Counted from the first letter of the stretch, positions 1-7,329 are shown. The stretch: 14,245 bases of DNA from Candidatus Bathyarchaeota archaeon (GCA_014730055.1 WJIV01000070.1:1-14245); one strand, 5' to 3'. The notes: generated by a model from the letters alone, not told the origin. Made by a program: numbers and translations.

Positions 1-243
1 ATTCATAAACACCTGTGTACGGACGACGCCTTGAAGATCATTCAACAAGCAGAACCGGAAGTTGTTTTATTGACACACTTCGGAATCAAAATGCTAAAAG
101 CTAACCCAGAAATGGAAGCAAAGTTTTTAGAAAAAGAGACAGGTGTACCAGTCATCGCTTTACGAGATAACACAAAGATATCAGTTGAAGATAAAATAGT
201 TATACAATTTGATGGAAAGCAGAGCGAGACTATAACCATTTAA
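1..243 (+). CDS. MBL-fold metallo-hydrolase, C-terminal end (5' partial)
   Basis: The reading frame is open from base 1, so the gene starts before the window; only about 80 residues are seen. They read like the end of archaeal metallo-beta-lactamase-fold hydrolases: a segment HKHLCTDDALKII, a hydrophobic strand, then VVLLTHFGIKML, in which the His of THFG would be the last metal ligand of the fold. After this comes NPEMEAKFLEKETGVPVIA and a short beta-rich tail. The family includes tRNase Z-like nucleases and other hydrolases, and the substrate cannot be told from this fragment. A TTG at 31 is not needed as a start because the homologous pattern continues upstream of it. The family call is fairly firm, the function open. 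Confidence 0.7.
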   Translation: MHKHLCTDDALKIIQQAEPEVVLLTHFGIKMLKANPEMEAKFLEKETGVPVIALRDNTKISVEDKIVIQFDGKQSETITI

Positions 244-272
244 GGAGTAAATCACGTAGGTAGTTTGACACA

Positions 273-278
273 TTTTTT
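273..278 (+). terminator. T-run after the MBL-fold gene
   Basis: A run of six T lies 30 bases after the stop codon on the coding strand, with no strong hairpin before it. Archaeal polymerase commonly stops at such U-tracts, so this is a plausible terminator separating the gene from valS. It is inferred only from composition. Confidence 0.35.
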
Positions 279-311
279 GTTATCAACCCTTCTTCAAGGC
301 ATCGTAAACTG

Positions 312-325
312 AAAATATATATTTA
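312..325 (+). promoter_or_regulatory. TATA-box-like element for valS
   Basis: The AT-only stretch AAAATATATATTTA stands out in an otherwise mixed intergenic sequence and follows the terminator-like T-run. If used as an archaeal TATA box, transcription would begin near 345, leaving a leader of about 175 bases before valS. This is an inference from sequence and spacing. Confidence 0.4.
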
Positions 326-344
326 ACCTCTCCTTCTCTGTAGG

Positions 345-519
345 TAAGTCTGAGATGAGGTATATGGGGTATTGTTTTGTTGATCCCAGAAAAGGGATCT
401 TATGACCACCAAAAGTTAGAACCTAAGAACCAGACCGTGGCGGACACCCTTTTAAGAAACCCATGCGTGCATTGCCGTATTCAGGGATATGATCCGCAGT
501 TGACAGGAGTTGAATACTA
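345..519 (+). promoter_or_regulatory. long valS leader with predicted stem-loops
   Basis: This stretch between the TATA-like box and the valS start is unusually long for an archaeal leader. It holds a perfect 6-base-pair hairpin (GATCCC at 382-387, loop AGAAAA, GGGATC at 394-399). It also holds a longer-range pairing, GCGGA at 440-444 with TCCGC at 493-497, which encloses CCCT (447-450) with AGGG (483-486). The second structure ends just before the ribosome-binding-site-like GGAG at 506-509. Two tiny open frames (ATG 354, 16 codons; ATG 463, 9 codons) are also present. Whether it regulates valS, encodes a small RNA, or is only spacer cannot be decided here. Confidence 0.3.
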
Positions 520-2952
520 ATGGAGATACTACCAAGAAAGATCGATTTTCCCCAAGTGGAGGAGAAATGGCAGAAGAAATGGGAGGAAGAAAAAGTATAC
601 AGGTATGACTGGGATGACGAATCGCGGCCTGTTTACAGTATTGACACCCCCCCACCATATCCAAGTGGAGACTTCCACATGGGTAACGTCCTAAATTGGA
701 CTTATTTTGATATTAGAGCCCGTTATAAGCGTATGAAAGGTTATAATGTATTATTTCCACAAGGATGGGATTGTCACGGCTTACCAACAGAAGTAGCAGT
801 AGAGAAGGCTAAAGGGGTAAGAAAGAGCGATGTGCCCCCAGATGTCTTTAGAGAAATGTGCGAAGAATGGATTGAAGAGTACATACAGGTAATGAAAACA
901 GCGGTTATTCAACTTGGATGCAGCATCGACTGGTCCACTGAGTACAGGACAATGGAGCCAGACTACATGCGCAAGATACAGCTCAGCTTCCTAAAGCTAT
1001 ATGAGAAGGGAATGATATACAAGGGGGAGCATCCAATAAACTGGTGTCCTCGCTGTGAGACTGCAATAGCCGACGCGGAGGTTGAGCACGATGAAAAGAA
1101 GGGGAAAATTTACACAATCCCCTTTGAGACCGAGAAGGGCGAGCTGTTAATTGCGACAACCCGTCCTGTCTATCTCCCTGCGTGTGTAGCCGTTGGGGTA
1201 AATCCTGAAGACGAAAGATATAATCAACTTATAGGAAATACAGCAAAAGTTCCATTGTTCAATCAAGAAGTACCAATAATCGCCAACGATGAGGTTGACC
1301 CACATTTCGGGACGGGTGCAATGATGATCTGTACATACGGTGACAAAGCTGATGTAGTAGCAGTAGCCAGATTCGATCTTCCAGTTGTGAACCTAATAGA
1401 TGGAAGAGGAATAATGAAAGAACCTGCTGGTGAATATGAAGGAATGCAGATTGCGGAAGCTCAAAGAGCTATAGTAAAAGACCTCCATAAGGAAGACCTG
1501 ATCAGAGAGGAAAAAGAGCTAGATCAGGAAGTTGGTCTCTGCTGGCGATGTGATACCCCGATAGAAGTTGTAACTGCTAAACAGTGGTTCATGAAAACCA
1601 TTGATCTGACCGATAAAGTTGTTGAAACTGCAAAGGAGATCACCTGGTACCCTGATTGGATGAGGCAACGCCTTATTGACTGGGCAACTGGCCTAGATTG
1701 GGATTGGGTACTCAGCAGGCAGCGAGTATTCGCGACTCCTGTTCCTGCTTGGTATTGCAAACGTTGTGGATTGATAAGATTAGCCAAGCCTGAGGAATTA
1801 CCAGTTGATCCAAAAGTAACAAATATCCAAGATACTTGTGATTGTGGATCAGAAGAATTTGTCCCAGACACAGATGTAATGGACACTTGGTTTGACAGCA
1901 GCATGACGTGTGCAATTCATGCGGGTTGGCCAGATAGACCAGACTGGAGAAGGCAATTCCCAGCATCCGTTCATCCAAGTGGACAAGACATCATTAGGAC
2001 ATGGGCTTACTATCTAATGGTAAGGCATTTGGCGCTCTTCGATGAGACACCCTATGAGAGCGTCCTCATCAACGGAATGGTACTTGGTGGTGACGGCCGG
2101 AAGATGAGCAAGAGCCTTGGAAACTTTGTAAGTACGCCGGAAGTATTCGGAAAGTATGGCTCAGACGCATCAAGGCAGTGGGCATCTGCAGGTGGAAGTA
2201 CGGGTACAGATATTCCTTTCAGATGGGAGGATGTAGAGTATGGATGGAGATTCCAGAGAAAGCTCTGGAATGCATGCAGGTTTGCATCTATGAGACTTGA
2301 GGACTATGATACTTCAGATAGTCATGAACTTGAACTAATCGATCGTTGGATCCTAAGCAAGCTACAGAAGACCATAGGTGAATGCACTGAAGCCATGGAG
2401 AACTGTGACTTTATGAATGCGACTGAGAAAGCTCGTAACTTTATATGGCACGTATTCTGTGACCACTACCTTGAGGCTGCTAAAACCAGACTTTATGGCG
2501 AGGGAAAGGGAAAGCTAAGTGCACAGTATACATTATACAAGGCCATAGAGAGCATGTTGAAGTTGATAGCCCCAATCATCCCCCACCTCTCTGAGGAAAT
2601 ATGGCGTATAATGTATAACCCGGAAAAGAGTATACACATCTCAGAATGGCCCCTCCAAGTTGATGAGTTCATGGATCAAGAAGCAGAGGAAACCGGGGAC
2701 CTTTTGATAGAAGTAATAAGTGATGTACGCAGGGAAAAGAACAGAATGGGCGTAAGTCTGAACGCACCAGTAGATACACTACGACTCTATGCGCCTGAGG
2801 AGAGCCTTGAAAAACTTTCTCTTGGGGAACAGGATATAAAGGATACACTAAAAGTGAACACTATAGTGTACGCTTCTGGAGATGAAGGCGATTCCAGCAT
2901 CGGGGAGTACCCTGAAATTAGCTTCACCTTAATTTTGGATGAAAAATCCTAA
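520..2952 (+). CDS. valS: valyl-tRNA synthetase, archaeal type
   Basis: This class Ia synthetase charges tRNA-Val with valine in the cytoplasm. Visible parts: the HIGH-like motif HMGN at residues 53-56 after PPPYPSG; a zinc pair CPRC at 176-179; the CP1 editing domain with TTRP at 213-216 and MMICTYGDKADV; WVLSRQRVFATPVPAWYC followed by a second cysteine set (C413, C416, C440, C442); KMSKS at 528-532; and an anticodon-binding helical domain from about 600 with a typical LIAPIIPHLSEEIW. At 810 residues it lies toward the short end, with no long C-terminal coiled coil visible. The ATG at 520 has GGAG ten bases upstream. One oddity is TTRPV where TTRPE is usual in the editing site. The next gene overlaps its stop by 14 bases, suggesting co-transcription. 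Confidence 0.96.
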   Translation: MEILPRKIDFPQVEEKWQKKWEEEKVYRYDWDDESRPVYSIDTPPPYPSGDFHMGNVLNWTYFDIRARYKRMKGYNVLFPQGWDCHGLPTEVAVEKAKGVRKSDVPPDVFREMCEEWIEEYIQVMKTAVIQLGCSIDWSTEYRTMEPDYMRKIQLSFLKLYEKGMIYKGEHPINWCPRCETAIADAEVEHDEKKGKIYTIPFETEKGELLIATTRPVYLPACVAVGVNPEDERYNQLIGNTAKVPLFNQEVPIIANDEVDPHFGTGAMMICTYGDKADVVAVARFDLPVVNLIDGRGIMKEPAGEYEGMQIAEAQRAIVKDLHKEDLIREEKELDQEVGLCWRCDTPIEVVTAKQWFMKTIDLTDKVVETAKEITWYPDWMRQRLIDWATGLDWDWVLSRQRVFATPVPAWYCKRCGLIRLAKPEELPVDPKVTNIQDTCDCGSEEFVPDTDVMDTWFDSSMTCAIHAGWPDRPDWRRQFPASVHPSGQDIIRTWAYYLMVRHLALFDETPYESVLINGMVLGGDGRKMSKSLGNFVSTPEVFGKYGSDASRQWASAGGSTGTDIPFRWEDVEYGWRFQRKLWNACRFASMRLEDYDTSDSHELELIDRWILSKLQKTIGECTEAMENCDFMNATEKARNFIWHVFCDHYLEAAKTRLYGEGKGKLSAQYTLYKAIESMLKLIAPIIPHLSEEIWRIMYNPEKSIHISEWPLQVDEFMDQEAEETGDLLIEVISDVRREKNRMGVSLNAPVDTLRLYAPEESLEKLSLGEQDIKDTLKVNTIVYASGDEGDSSIGEYPEISFTLILDEKS

Positions 2953-3490
2953 AACCTCCCCTTTTCTATTAAAAGCTATGTCAGATGAAGAGATGATACC
3001 TTTAAAGGAAGCTGAGAATGAAGTAAAGGTAGTTACCCAGCGACTAGCTCTTCTACATCTAGCATTCTCTAAAACCTTAGTTGAAGAATTTGGATGGGAA
3101 GAAGGAAAACAGCTCATATTAAACAGTATAAAGCTATATGGTGAATATGTTGCTGAGAGAACTAAAAAGGGGCACCAAGGACTACCTAGATATGGTTTCT
3201 GGGAGCGCAGAGAAGGCAAGCCAGATCTATGTGAGCTGGGCAGGATAATGCTTGAACTGGGTGAACCAGAGTTAGGTAGCTTGTATTGTCTAATAGATCC
3301 TGCCAAGACGATGGCTGCGGATCCCAAGAATAAAATGATTCACAAGAGATGCATGATACTGGGACATGACGAATGTAAATTCGAGACTATCCCAACAACA
3401 GAGGAAGAGGTTGAGGACTTTAAGAATAATAACGATTGGGCATACGTAGATCCAATTATAGAGGAATTTCTAAAGAAAAAGGATCTCTAG
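2939..3490 (+). CDS. ATC-hydrolase / V4R-like small-molecule-binding domain protein
   Basis: This protein of up to 183 residues is best matched, from memory of the family, to the L-2-amino-thiazoline-4-carboxylate hydrolase-like and V4R-like group. It has an N-terminal helical region, GxxEGKQLILNSIKLYGEYVA around 52-72, then SLYCLIDPAK with C117, and a C-terminal HKRCMILGHDECKFE with C138 and C146. The GHDxCxF ending is characteristic of the group. The ligand is unknown and hydrolase activity is not shown. The first ATG overlaps the valS stop by 14 bases, which suggests translational coupling, but the ATG at 2978 (residue 14) is an equally possible start; neither has a clear ribosome-binding site. 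The stop shares the palindrome CTAG with the stop of the facing aRF1 gene. Confidence 0.6.
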   Translation: MKNPKTSPFLLKAMSDEEMIPLKEAENEVKVVTQRLALLHLAFSKTLVEEFGWEEGKQLILNSIKLYGEYVAERTKKGHQGLPRYGFWERREGKPDLCELGRIMLELGEPELGSLYCLIDPAKTMAADPKNKMIHKRCMILGHDECKFETIPTTEEEVEDFKNNNDWAYVDPIIEEFLKKKDL

Positions 3491-4746
3491 TAGGTCCTAT
3501 ATTTTGTTATTGCCGCTACACCACCAAAGCTCCTATACAACATTTCTCCTTCCTCGGTATGTGTCGAAATAACCTCTATCTCAGCGTCTGCTTCTTGGCC
3601 AAGTGTGACAAGTTTTTCAATAAAATCCTCTCGTTCCTCAATTTTATATTGACCTTGTTCACATTGAAGGCAGTTCAGGTTTTCTACTTTTTCTTCAAAC
3701 TCTTCCCATTCGTTGAAGTCCACTATCCGGACCTCTTCAAAGCCACACGTTGAGCAGATTAGTTTTACATGCCATCTTCGTACTTCTTGTGAGATTAAAA
3801 GTTTGTATACGTTTACATTCTTCAGTTGTCTAAGAACCTCTTGTTCACCATATGTAGCAAGTCCATCGTCTTCCCCCAAGTGTTCTAAGAATTCCTGTAC
3901 AACTTTTCGCTCCTGCATATATCTAACTTTTTGCAGGAAGCTACGGGATCTGTTTACAACCTCTTTGACTCCCTCTGGACCGGTATAACCAGTGTCTACG
4001 GTGGTCAGTATCATATCCTTGACCTCGTGGTGGAGGTAGTTACCTTTCAGAAAGTCTTCTTTTGTTGGCCCTGGTCCGCCTACAATTATTCCTCTCAGGT
4101 TTTCCTGATTAAGAAATATATCCGTGAAATAATCCCCGAGCCTGTTGAAGTATTCATTCAGGTGCATCCTCCTTAGACGCTCATAACGACGGGCACTTTG
4201 TCCTCCGGCCCTAGTCTTCCCTGGAACACCGCTTGATAATTCCTTTATGATATTCGCTCGTTCCCCTTTCAAGGTCGCAAATGTCGCATCCTTTGCATCC
4301 AATACCACGACCCCATAGACATCTTCAGTTTCTAGTATCTGGAATAGCGGGTCAAGCATGAATCGGTGCTCACATCTATAATAGTAAATGTTAATTGGAT
4401 CTGGTGGTTCAATGACGTAGGTTACCATCTCCTCATCCCTTTCACTCTCTCCTTGGATGTTGCCGCTGAAGATGGCCAAGCCGTTCTCTGGGACCTCCCT
4501 AAAAAGCTTTAGGCGCTCCATTGCTCTAGTAAGTGCATCTTGTACATTTTTCTTCGTCGTCTTAGACTTTATATTCTCTGCAGTACCGTATTCGTTTCTT
4601 AGGTCAGTCATTACGTCGTGGATCTGCTTGTTAGGTGGGATGTATACTGTAACCAGCTCAGTTCCACGGCCCTCTAGTTCTTGCAGTCTCTCTAATGAGC
4701 GCTGAAACCTGAAACGATCTAGGGTCGTGTCACCTGATTTAGACAT
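3487..4746 (-). CDS. prf1: peptide chain release factor 1, archaeal (aRF1)
   Basis: aRF1 recognises all three stop codons in the ribosomal A site and triggers release of the finished protein, working with aEF1A and ABCE1 in archaea. Every expected motif is present: NIKS at residues 58-61 and YRCEHRF (the YxCxxxF motif) at 123-129 in the stop-decoding N domain, GGQ at 181-183 in the catalytic M domain, and a C-terminal minidomain with two CxxC pairs (C331/C334, C359/C362) that probably bind zinc, as in archaeal rather than eukaryotic factors. At 419 residues it is full length. The ATG is 35 bases from a TATA-like TATACC. It is convergent with the upstream gene, the two stop codons lying on one CTAG. 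Confidence 0.96.
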   Translation of the reverse strand: MSKSGDTTLDRFRFQRSLERLQELEGRGTELVTVYIPPNKQIHDVMTDLRNEYGTAENIKSKTTKKNVQDALTRAMERLKLFREVPENGLAIFSGNIQGESERDEEMVTYVIEPPDPINIYYYRCEHRFMLDPLFQILETEDVYGVVVLDAKDATFATLKGERANIIKELSSGVPGKTRAGGQSARRYERLRRMHLNEYFNRLGDYFTDIFLNQENLRGIIVGGPGPTKEDFLKGNYLHHEVKDMILTTVDTGYTGPEGVKEVVNRSRSFLQKVRYMQERKVVQEFLEHLGEDDGLATYGEQEVLRQLKNVNVYKLLISQEVRRWHVKLICSTCGFEEVRIVDFNEWEEFEEKVENLNCLQCEQGQYKIEEREDFIEKLVTLGQEADAEIEVISTHTEEGEMLYRSFGGVAAITKYRTY

Positions 4747-4781
4747 TAGTATTCACTGAATAGTCACTCTAACAAGGGGAT

Positions 4782-4789
4782 GGTATATG
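4782..4789 (-). promoter_or_regulatory. TATA-like element for prf1
   Basis: On the minus strand the sequence CATATACC lies about 35-43 bases before the aRF1 ATG. A start site about 26 bases downstream would leave a leader of roughly 10-15 bases. The assignment rests on composition and spacing only. Confidence 0.3.
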
Positions 4790-4822
4790 AAGCTTACTTA
4801 GCTATCTTGGTAATTTTATGAA

Positions 4823-5521
4823 TTATCTTACAACAGAACCAGAGTGTTCTCCGTTCACAGCCTTTAGTATCTCCAGTGGGTTTCTACCATCAATGAATAT
4901 AACAGGTATATCTAATCTTGAAGCTAATTTAACAGCTTTTAGATCAAATAAACCATAATCACCTGGAACTTGATCAGTATTTTCCGTTATTATCATTTCC
5001 AGTTGCTCGAATGTCAGCTCTTTAATTTTCGCTGCATTAGGGTATACCCTGGGGTTCTTGTCATAAATACCATCCACATCAGTTGCATTGATTATAAGAT
5101 CAGCACCCATATTTTTTGCAAAAATAACTGCTCTATAATCGGTGCTACTACCCGGCTTATAGCCTCCACCAATCATAATTTTTCCATGCTGTTTGTAACG
5201 TAGATCTGAGCCCCTCTGATATATTCGATTCTTATCCGCCACATTCCCTAGAGCTGCCATTAGCAACAGCGCATTAATATGGGTAGCCTTTATTCCCAGA
5301 TTATCTAATAAATCTCTATCAGCCTCTAAATTATTTGCTACATGAATGAAGTAACGGGCGGGTTGACCACCCCCACATACTACCATGAGTTCATGTCCCT
5401 GCTCATGTATTCTCTTAAGTACAGTAGCATATTTTCTGAATATATCAGGATCTAGAATCGGAACGGGATCCGTACTCTTTCCTGTTAATAAGCTTCCTCC
5501 TAGGCTTAGAGATATTTTCAT
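4823..5521 (-). CDS. pyrH: uridylate (UMP) kinase, archaeal type
   Basis: This amino-acid-kinase-fold enzyme phosphorylates UMP to UDP in pyrimidine nucleotide synthesis. The N-terminus MKISLSLGGSLL carries the glycine-rich nucleotide loop. VVCGGGQPARYFI around 47-59 is the second glycine-rich loop, with an unusual QPAR where KTAR-like forms are common. NATDVDGIYDKNPRVYP, about 140-156, is the signature that binds the phosphate and uracil part in this family. Length (232 residues) is normal. A TATA-like ATTTAACA sits 26-27 bases before the ATG, so the mRNA is probably leaderless. It lies upstream of prf1 on the same strand, but the gap of 76 bases holds a TATA-like box, so the two are probably separate units. 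Confidence 0.92.
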   Translation of the reverse strand: MKISLSLGGSLLTGKSTDPVPILDPDIFRKYATVLKRIHEQGHELMVVCGGGQPARYFIHVANNLEADRDLLDNLGIKATHINALLLMAALGNVADKNRIYQRGSDLRYKQHGKIMIGGGYKPGSSTDYRAVIFAKNMGADLIINATDVDGIYDKNPRVYPNAAKIKELTFEQLEMIITENTDQVPGDYGLFDLKAVKLASRLDIPVIFIDGRNPLEILKAVNGEHSGSVVR

Positions 5522-5543
5522 CTCCGCAAGAGTTAACCTCTGA

Positions 5544-5551
5544 TGTTAAAT
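5544..5551 (-). promoter_or_regulatory. TATA-like element for pyrH
   Basis: On the minus strand ATTTAACA is centred about 26-27 bases before the A of the pyrH ATG, the canonical spacing from an archaeal TATA box to the transcription start. This predicts a leaderless pyrH transcript. Confidence 0.4.
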
Positions 5552-5564
5552 GTCTTTGGGGAAC

Positions 5565-5572
5565 GATTTTAA
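5565..5572 (+). promoter_or_regulatory. TATA-like element for tRNA-Leu
   Basis: GATTTTAA is centred about 31 bases before the first base of the tRNA. With the usual 26-base spacing, transcription would start a few bases before the mature 5' end, leaving a very short 5' trailer for RNase P. Confidence 0.35.
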
Positions 5573-5599
5573 GGAAGTGTGAAATGTATCTGTAGATGC

Positions 5600-5683
5600 G
5601 CGGGGGTACCCGAGTGGCCAAAGGGGCGGGACTCAAGATCCTGTAGTGTTAGGCTTTCGAGGGTTCGAATCCCTCCCCCCGCA
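5600..5683 (+). tRNA. tRNA-Leu (anticodon CAA)
   Basis: A full class II tRNA fold can be drawn. The acceptor stem is GCGGGGG (5600-5606) with CCCCCGC (5676-5682), then discriminator A at 5683. A D arm starting CCCGAG follows. The anticodon stem is CGGGA/TCCTG around the loop CTCAAGA, giving anticodon CAA at 5634-5636, which reads UUG. The variable region is about 15 bases, as expected for Leu. The T arm is GAGGG-TTCGAAT-CCCTC. There is no intron and CCA is not encoded. The long variable arm, discriminator A and anticodon agree on leucine. The flanks TAGATGC and GCATCTA form an inverted repeat that overlaps the acceptor end. Confidence 0.95.
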
Positions 5684-5740
5684 TCTATGAAAGGTCCCAA
5701 AAATCTCGGGTAGAATCCACTTTAAAACAAGTACTTTATG

Positions 5741-5747
5741 TTTTTTT
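5741..5747 (+). terminator. T7 run downstream of tRNA-Leu
   Basis: Seven T residues on the tRNA strand lie 57 bases after the mature 3' end. This is the first strong T-tract after the gene and a plausible archaeal terminator. The following GTGGGGGG lies just before the convergent oxidoreductase gene. Confidence 0.4.
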
Positions 5748-5767
5748 GTGGGGGGTTTTGCCCTTAA

Positions 5768-6472
5768 TTACCACCATAATTCAAATTTTATCTTTTCTTC
5801 TTCTATTCTCAAATCTTTCAGATCAGAGATTACGTCACTTATCATTTCTGGTGGGCCACTAATATAGTAAAGAGAGTCGTTTTCCAGGTTTAATGAGTCA
5901 AGCAATTTTTTATCTATTCTCCCTTGATTTAAACCTGAACCCATGGCTTTTGTTACAGTTGGATGATATTTGATTAGTTTATTTTTATTTGATATTCTTT
6001 GAAATTCTCTGTGAAATGCTAACTCTTCTGGGGTTGAAGCACTGTAGACAAGGTTTGCCCTTATATTCCCTATACTATTTGCGTAATGCAGTATTCCTCT
6101 GATTGAAGCTATGCCTATTCCAGCTGCTAGGAGTACAATATTTTCACTCATTTCTCTTGTGTAAAATATCTCTCCCTGCCCCCCATCAATATGGAGAGTA
6201 TCATTCAGGTTAGCCTTCTCGTGTATCCAGTTACTTATAGTATTATCACTTTTCTTTACAGCCAATTCAATAAAGCCTTTATCTAAAGGATTAGAAGCGA
6301 TACTGTAACCTACTATATGTCTTTCACCATTAATATCGGCATAACAGTCTATCCATTGTCCTGCTTTATATTCAAAATCATGGTCTGATAAATCTAATTT
6401 TAAATACTTTATTGTTGGAGTTGCATTTTCTAGTTCAACTATGGTAACAGGTATTATAGTCAATGTTAACAA
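5768..6472 (-). CDS. FAD/NAD(P)-binding oxidoreductase of the ferredoxin reductase fold (OXNAD1-like)
   Basis: A compact two-domain reductase of the ferredoxin-NADP reductase superfamily, with no iron-sulfur or membrane domain, that would move electrons between NAD(P)H and an unknown partner. The flavin barrel carries VGYSIAS (54-60) at the place of the usual RxYS motif, with Val in place of Arg. The nucleotide domain starts NIVLLAAGIGIASI (111-124), contains ISGPPEM (204-210), the family's CGPPxM site, and ends with FELWW, an aromatic tail as in many members. The length (234) is that of a free-standing reductase. The start is uncertain: the longest frame uses TTG at 6472, with another TTG at 6463 better placed relative to a TATA-like ATATATTAAATA near 6494. 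There is no partner gene nearby. Confidence 0.78.
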   Translation of the reverse strand: MLTLTIIPVTIVELENATPTIKYLKLDLSDHDFEYKAGQWIDCYADINGERHIVGYSIASNPLDKGFIELAVKKSDNTISNWIHEKANLNDTLHIDGGQGEIFYTREMSENIVLLAAGIGIASIRGILHYANSIGNIRANLVYSASTPEELAFHREFQRISNKNKLIKYHPTVTKAMGSGLNQGRIDKKLLDSLNLENDSLYYISGPPEMISDVISDLKDLRIEEEKIKFELWW

Positions 6473-6705
6473 TATGTCAATACGGTATCTTATTTAATAT
6501 ATCTTAAAATAATGTAAGGAATAATTTAAGAGAAACCAATAAATTAAGATCAAATTATGAATTTTTCTTATTGTTTATGATTCCCGCCTCAAAAATTCGA
6601 AAATGATAGTCAATTAAGACTTCTCTTGGTCTAAACTTATAAAACCTTGTTTCACTATGTATATAGAAGTAAATACTATCTGTAAAGGCCGATTTTGAGT
6701 TCTAT

Positions 6706-7122
6706 TTATACTGTACCATGACCGGATAAGGTCTCATTTCTCTGTTCTTCCAAGTTCCTAGAAATTACCTCTAATAGAAAATCAATATCATAGGGTTTTA
6801 TCACGTAGGCATCAGCAAATTTCTTCAGTTGTTCGATTTCAAGAGTTCCGTCATTATGACCTGTTAAAAAGATCTTTCTCATTTGAGGTATTGTTACTCT
6901 TATTTTCTTAGCTAGCTCTATCCCCGATATGTCTGGAAGCTCAACATCAAGTAAAATCAGATTTATGAACTCTTTGTCTGTAAGATCTTTTGCTGTTAGA
7001 CCATCTGATGCTTTGAGAGTCTCATACCCTTCACTTTCTAGTATTGTTTGAAGAGAATCTTGTACAAGTTCATCATCCTCAACAATTAAGATCTTAACAT
7101 TTTCCAAATCTGGAACTTCCAA
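6706..7122 (-). CDS. stand-alone response-regulator receiver domain protein
   Basis: A single CheY-like receiver domain with no output domain. Acidic residues E15, D16 and D17 bind the metal, D59 in LLDVELPD is the phosphorylation site, T87 and K109 (in IKPYD) complete the active site, so it should be phosphorylated. The tail after residue 125 is short and charged, with no DNA-binding helix pair. The start codon of the longest frame is TTG at 7122, inside a 10-base copy of the palindrome half-site found about 100 bases upstream. No histidine kinase gene is in the window, so its partner is unknown; receiver-only proteins in archaea often act by protein contact. It may be separate from the reductase gene, 233 bases downstream of its stop. 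Confidence 0.88.
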   Translation of the reverse strand: MEVPDLENVKILIVEDDELVQDSLQTILESEGYETLKASDGLTAKDLTDKEFINLILLDVELPDISGIELAKKIRVTIPQMRKIFLTGHNDGTLEIEQLKKFADAYVIKPYDIDFLLEVISRNLEEQRNETLSGHGTV

Positions 7123-7126
7123 CTAG
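7117..7126. repeat. half-site copy TTCCAACTAG over the receiver gene start
   Basis: The ten bases TTCCAACTAG are identical to the left part of the perfect palindrome at 7218-7233. This copy spans the TTG start codon (7120-7122) of the receiver gene, a place where a bound protein could block transcription or translation initiation. Confidence 0.5.
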
Positions 7127-7217
7127 AAATTAAGGAACCCAATTTTAATACATTCTGGTATAAAGATCAGTATGTTAAAATAATGATCCGTAAAAGTTTA
7201 GAGTATTATAATTTCAT

Positions 7218-7233
7218 TTCCAACTAGTTGGAA
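7218..7233. repeat. 16-base perfect palindrome TTCCAACTAGTTGGAA
   Basis: This palindrome has no mismatches and no spacer, and lies between the divergent receiver gene (minus) and the cysteine-rich gene (plus). It is 96 bases before the receiver start and about 97 before the other start. The lack of a loop makes an RNA hairpin less likely than a binding site for a dimeric DNA-binding protein. No regulator is encoded next to it in this window. Confidence 0.5.
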
Positions 7234-7300
7234 TAAAGGTTGAACATATCTTCCCATTATAAAAAAATCAATCTTTTGATAAAGTTTAAATTGATCAGAT

Positions 7301-7312
7301 AAATATGTTTAA
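7301..7312 (+). promoter_or_regulatory. TATA-like element for the cysteine-rich gene
   Basis: AAATATGTTTAA is centred about 24 bases before GTG 7330 and about 33 before GTG 7339. Either start would give a leaderless or almost leaderless transcript for the cysteine-rich gene and trm5. Confidence 0.4.
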
Positions 7313-7329
7313 GCGAAACTAGATTTTCG

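Noticed and set aside
349..430. Possible C/D box RNA near GAGATGAGG in the valS leader
   Set aside because: The C box differs from RUGAUGA and no CUGA D box follows in the next 80 bases.
440..505. Possible H/ACA guide RNA (GCGGA/TCCGC stem followed by ACA at 503-505)
   Set aside because: The upper stem has only four pairs, the ACA is five bases away from the stem, and it overlaps the valS ribosome-binding region; not enough for a call.
1524..1978. Two minus-strand open frames inside valS
   Set aside because: Both are shadows of the valS catalytic domain, with no domain pattern or start signal.
3436..3753. Plus-strand open frame of about 105 codons
   Set aside because: It lies antisense to the aRF1 zinc domain, has no recognisable domain, and aRF1 is certain.
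6706..7122. DNA-binding response regulator as operator-binding protein for the nearby palindrome
   Set aside because: Only the receiver domain is present; no helix-turn-helix follows it.
7267..7295. ATCAAT/ATTGAT inverted repeat upstream of the cysteine-rich gene
   Set aside because: Six bases with a 17-base gap in very AT-rich DNA is expected by chance.
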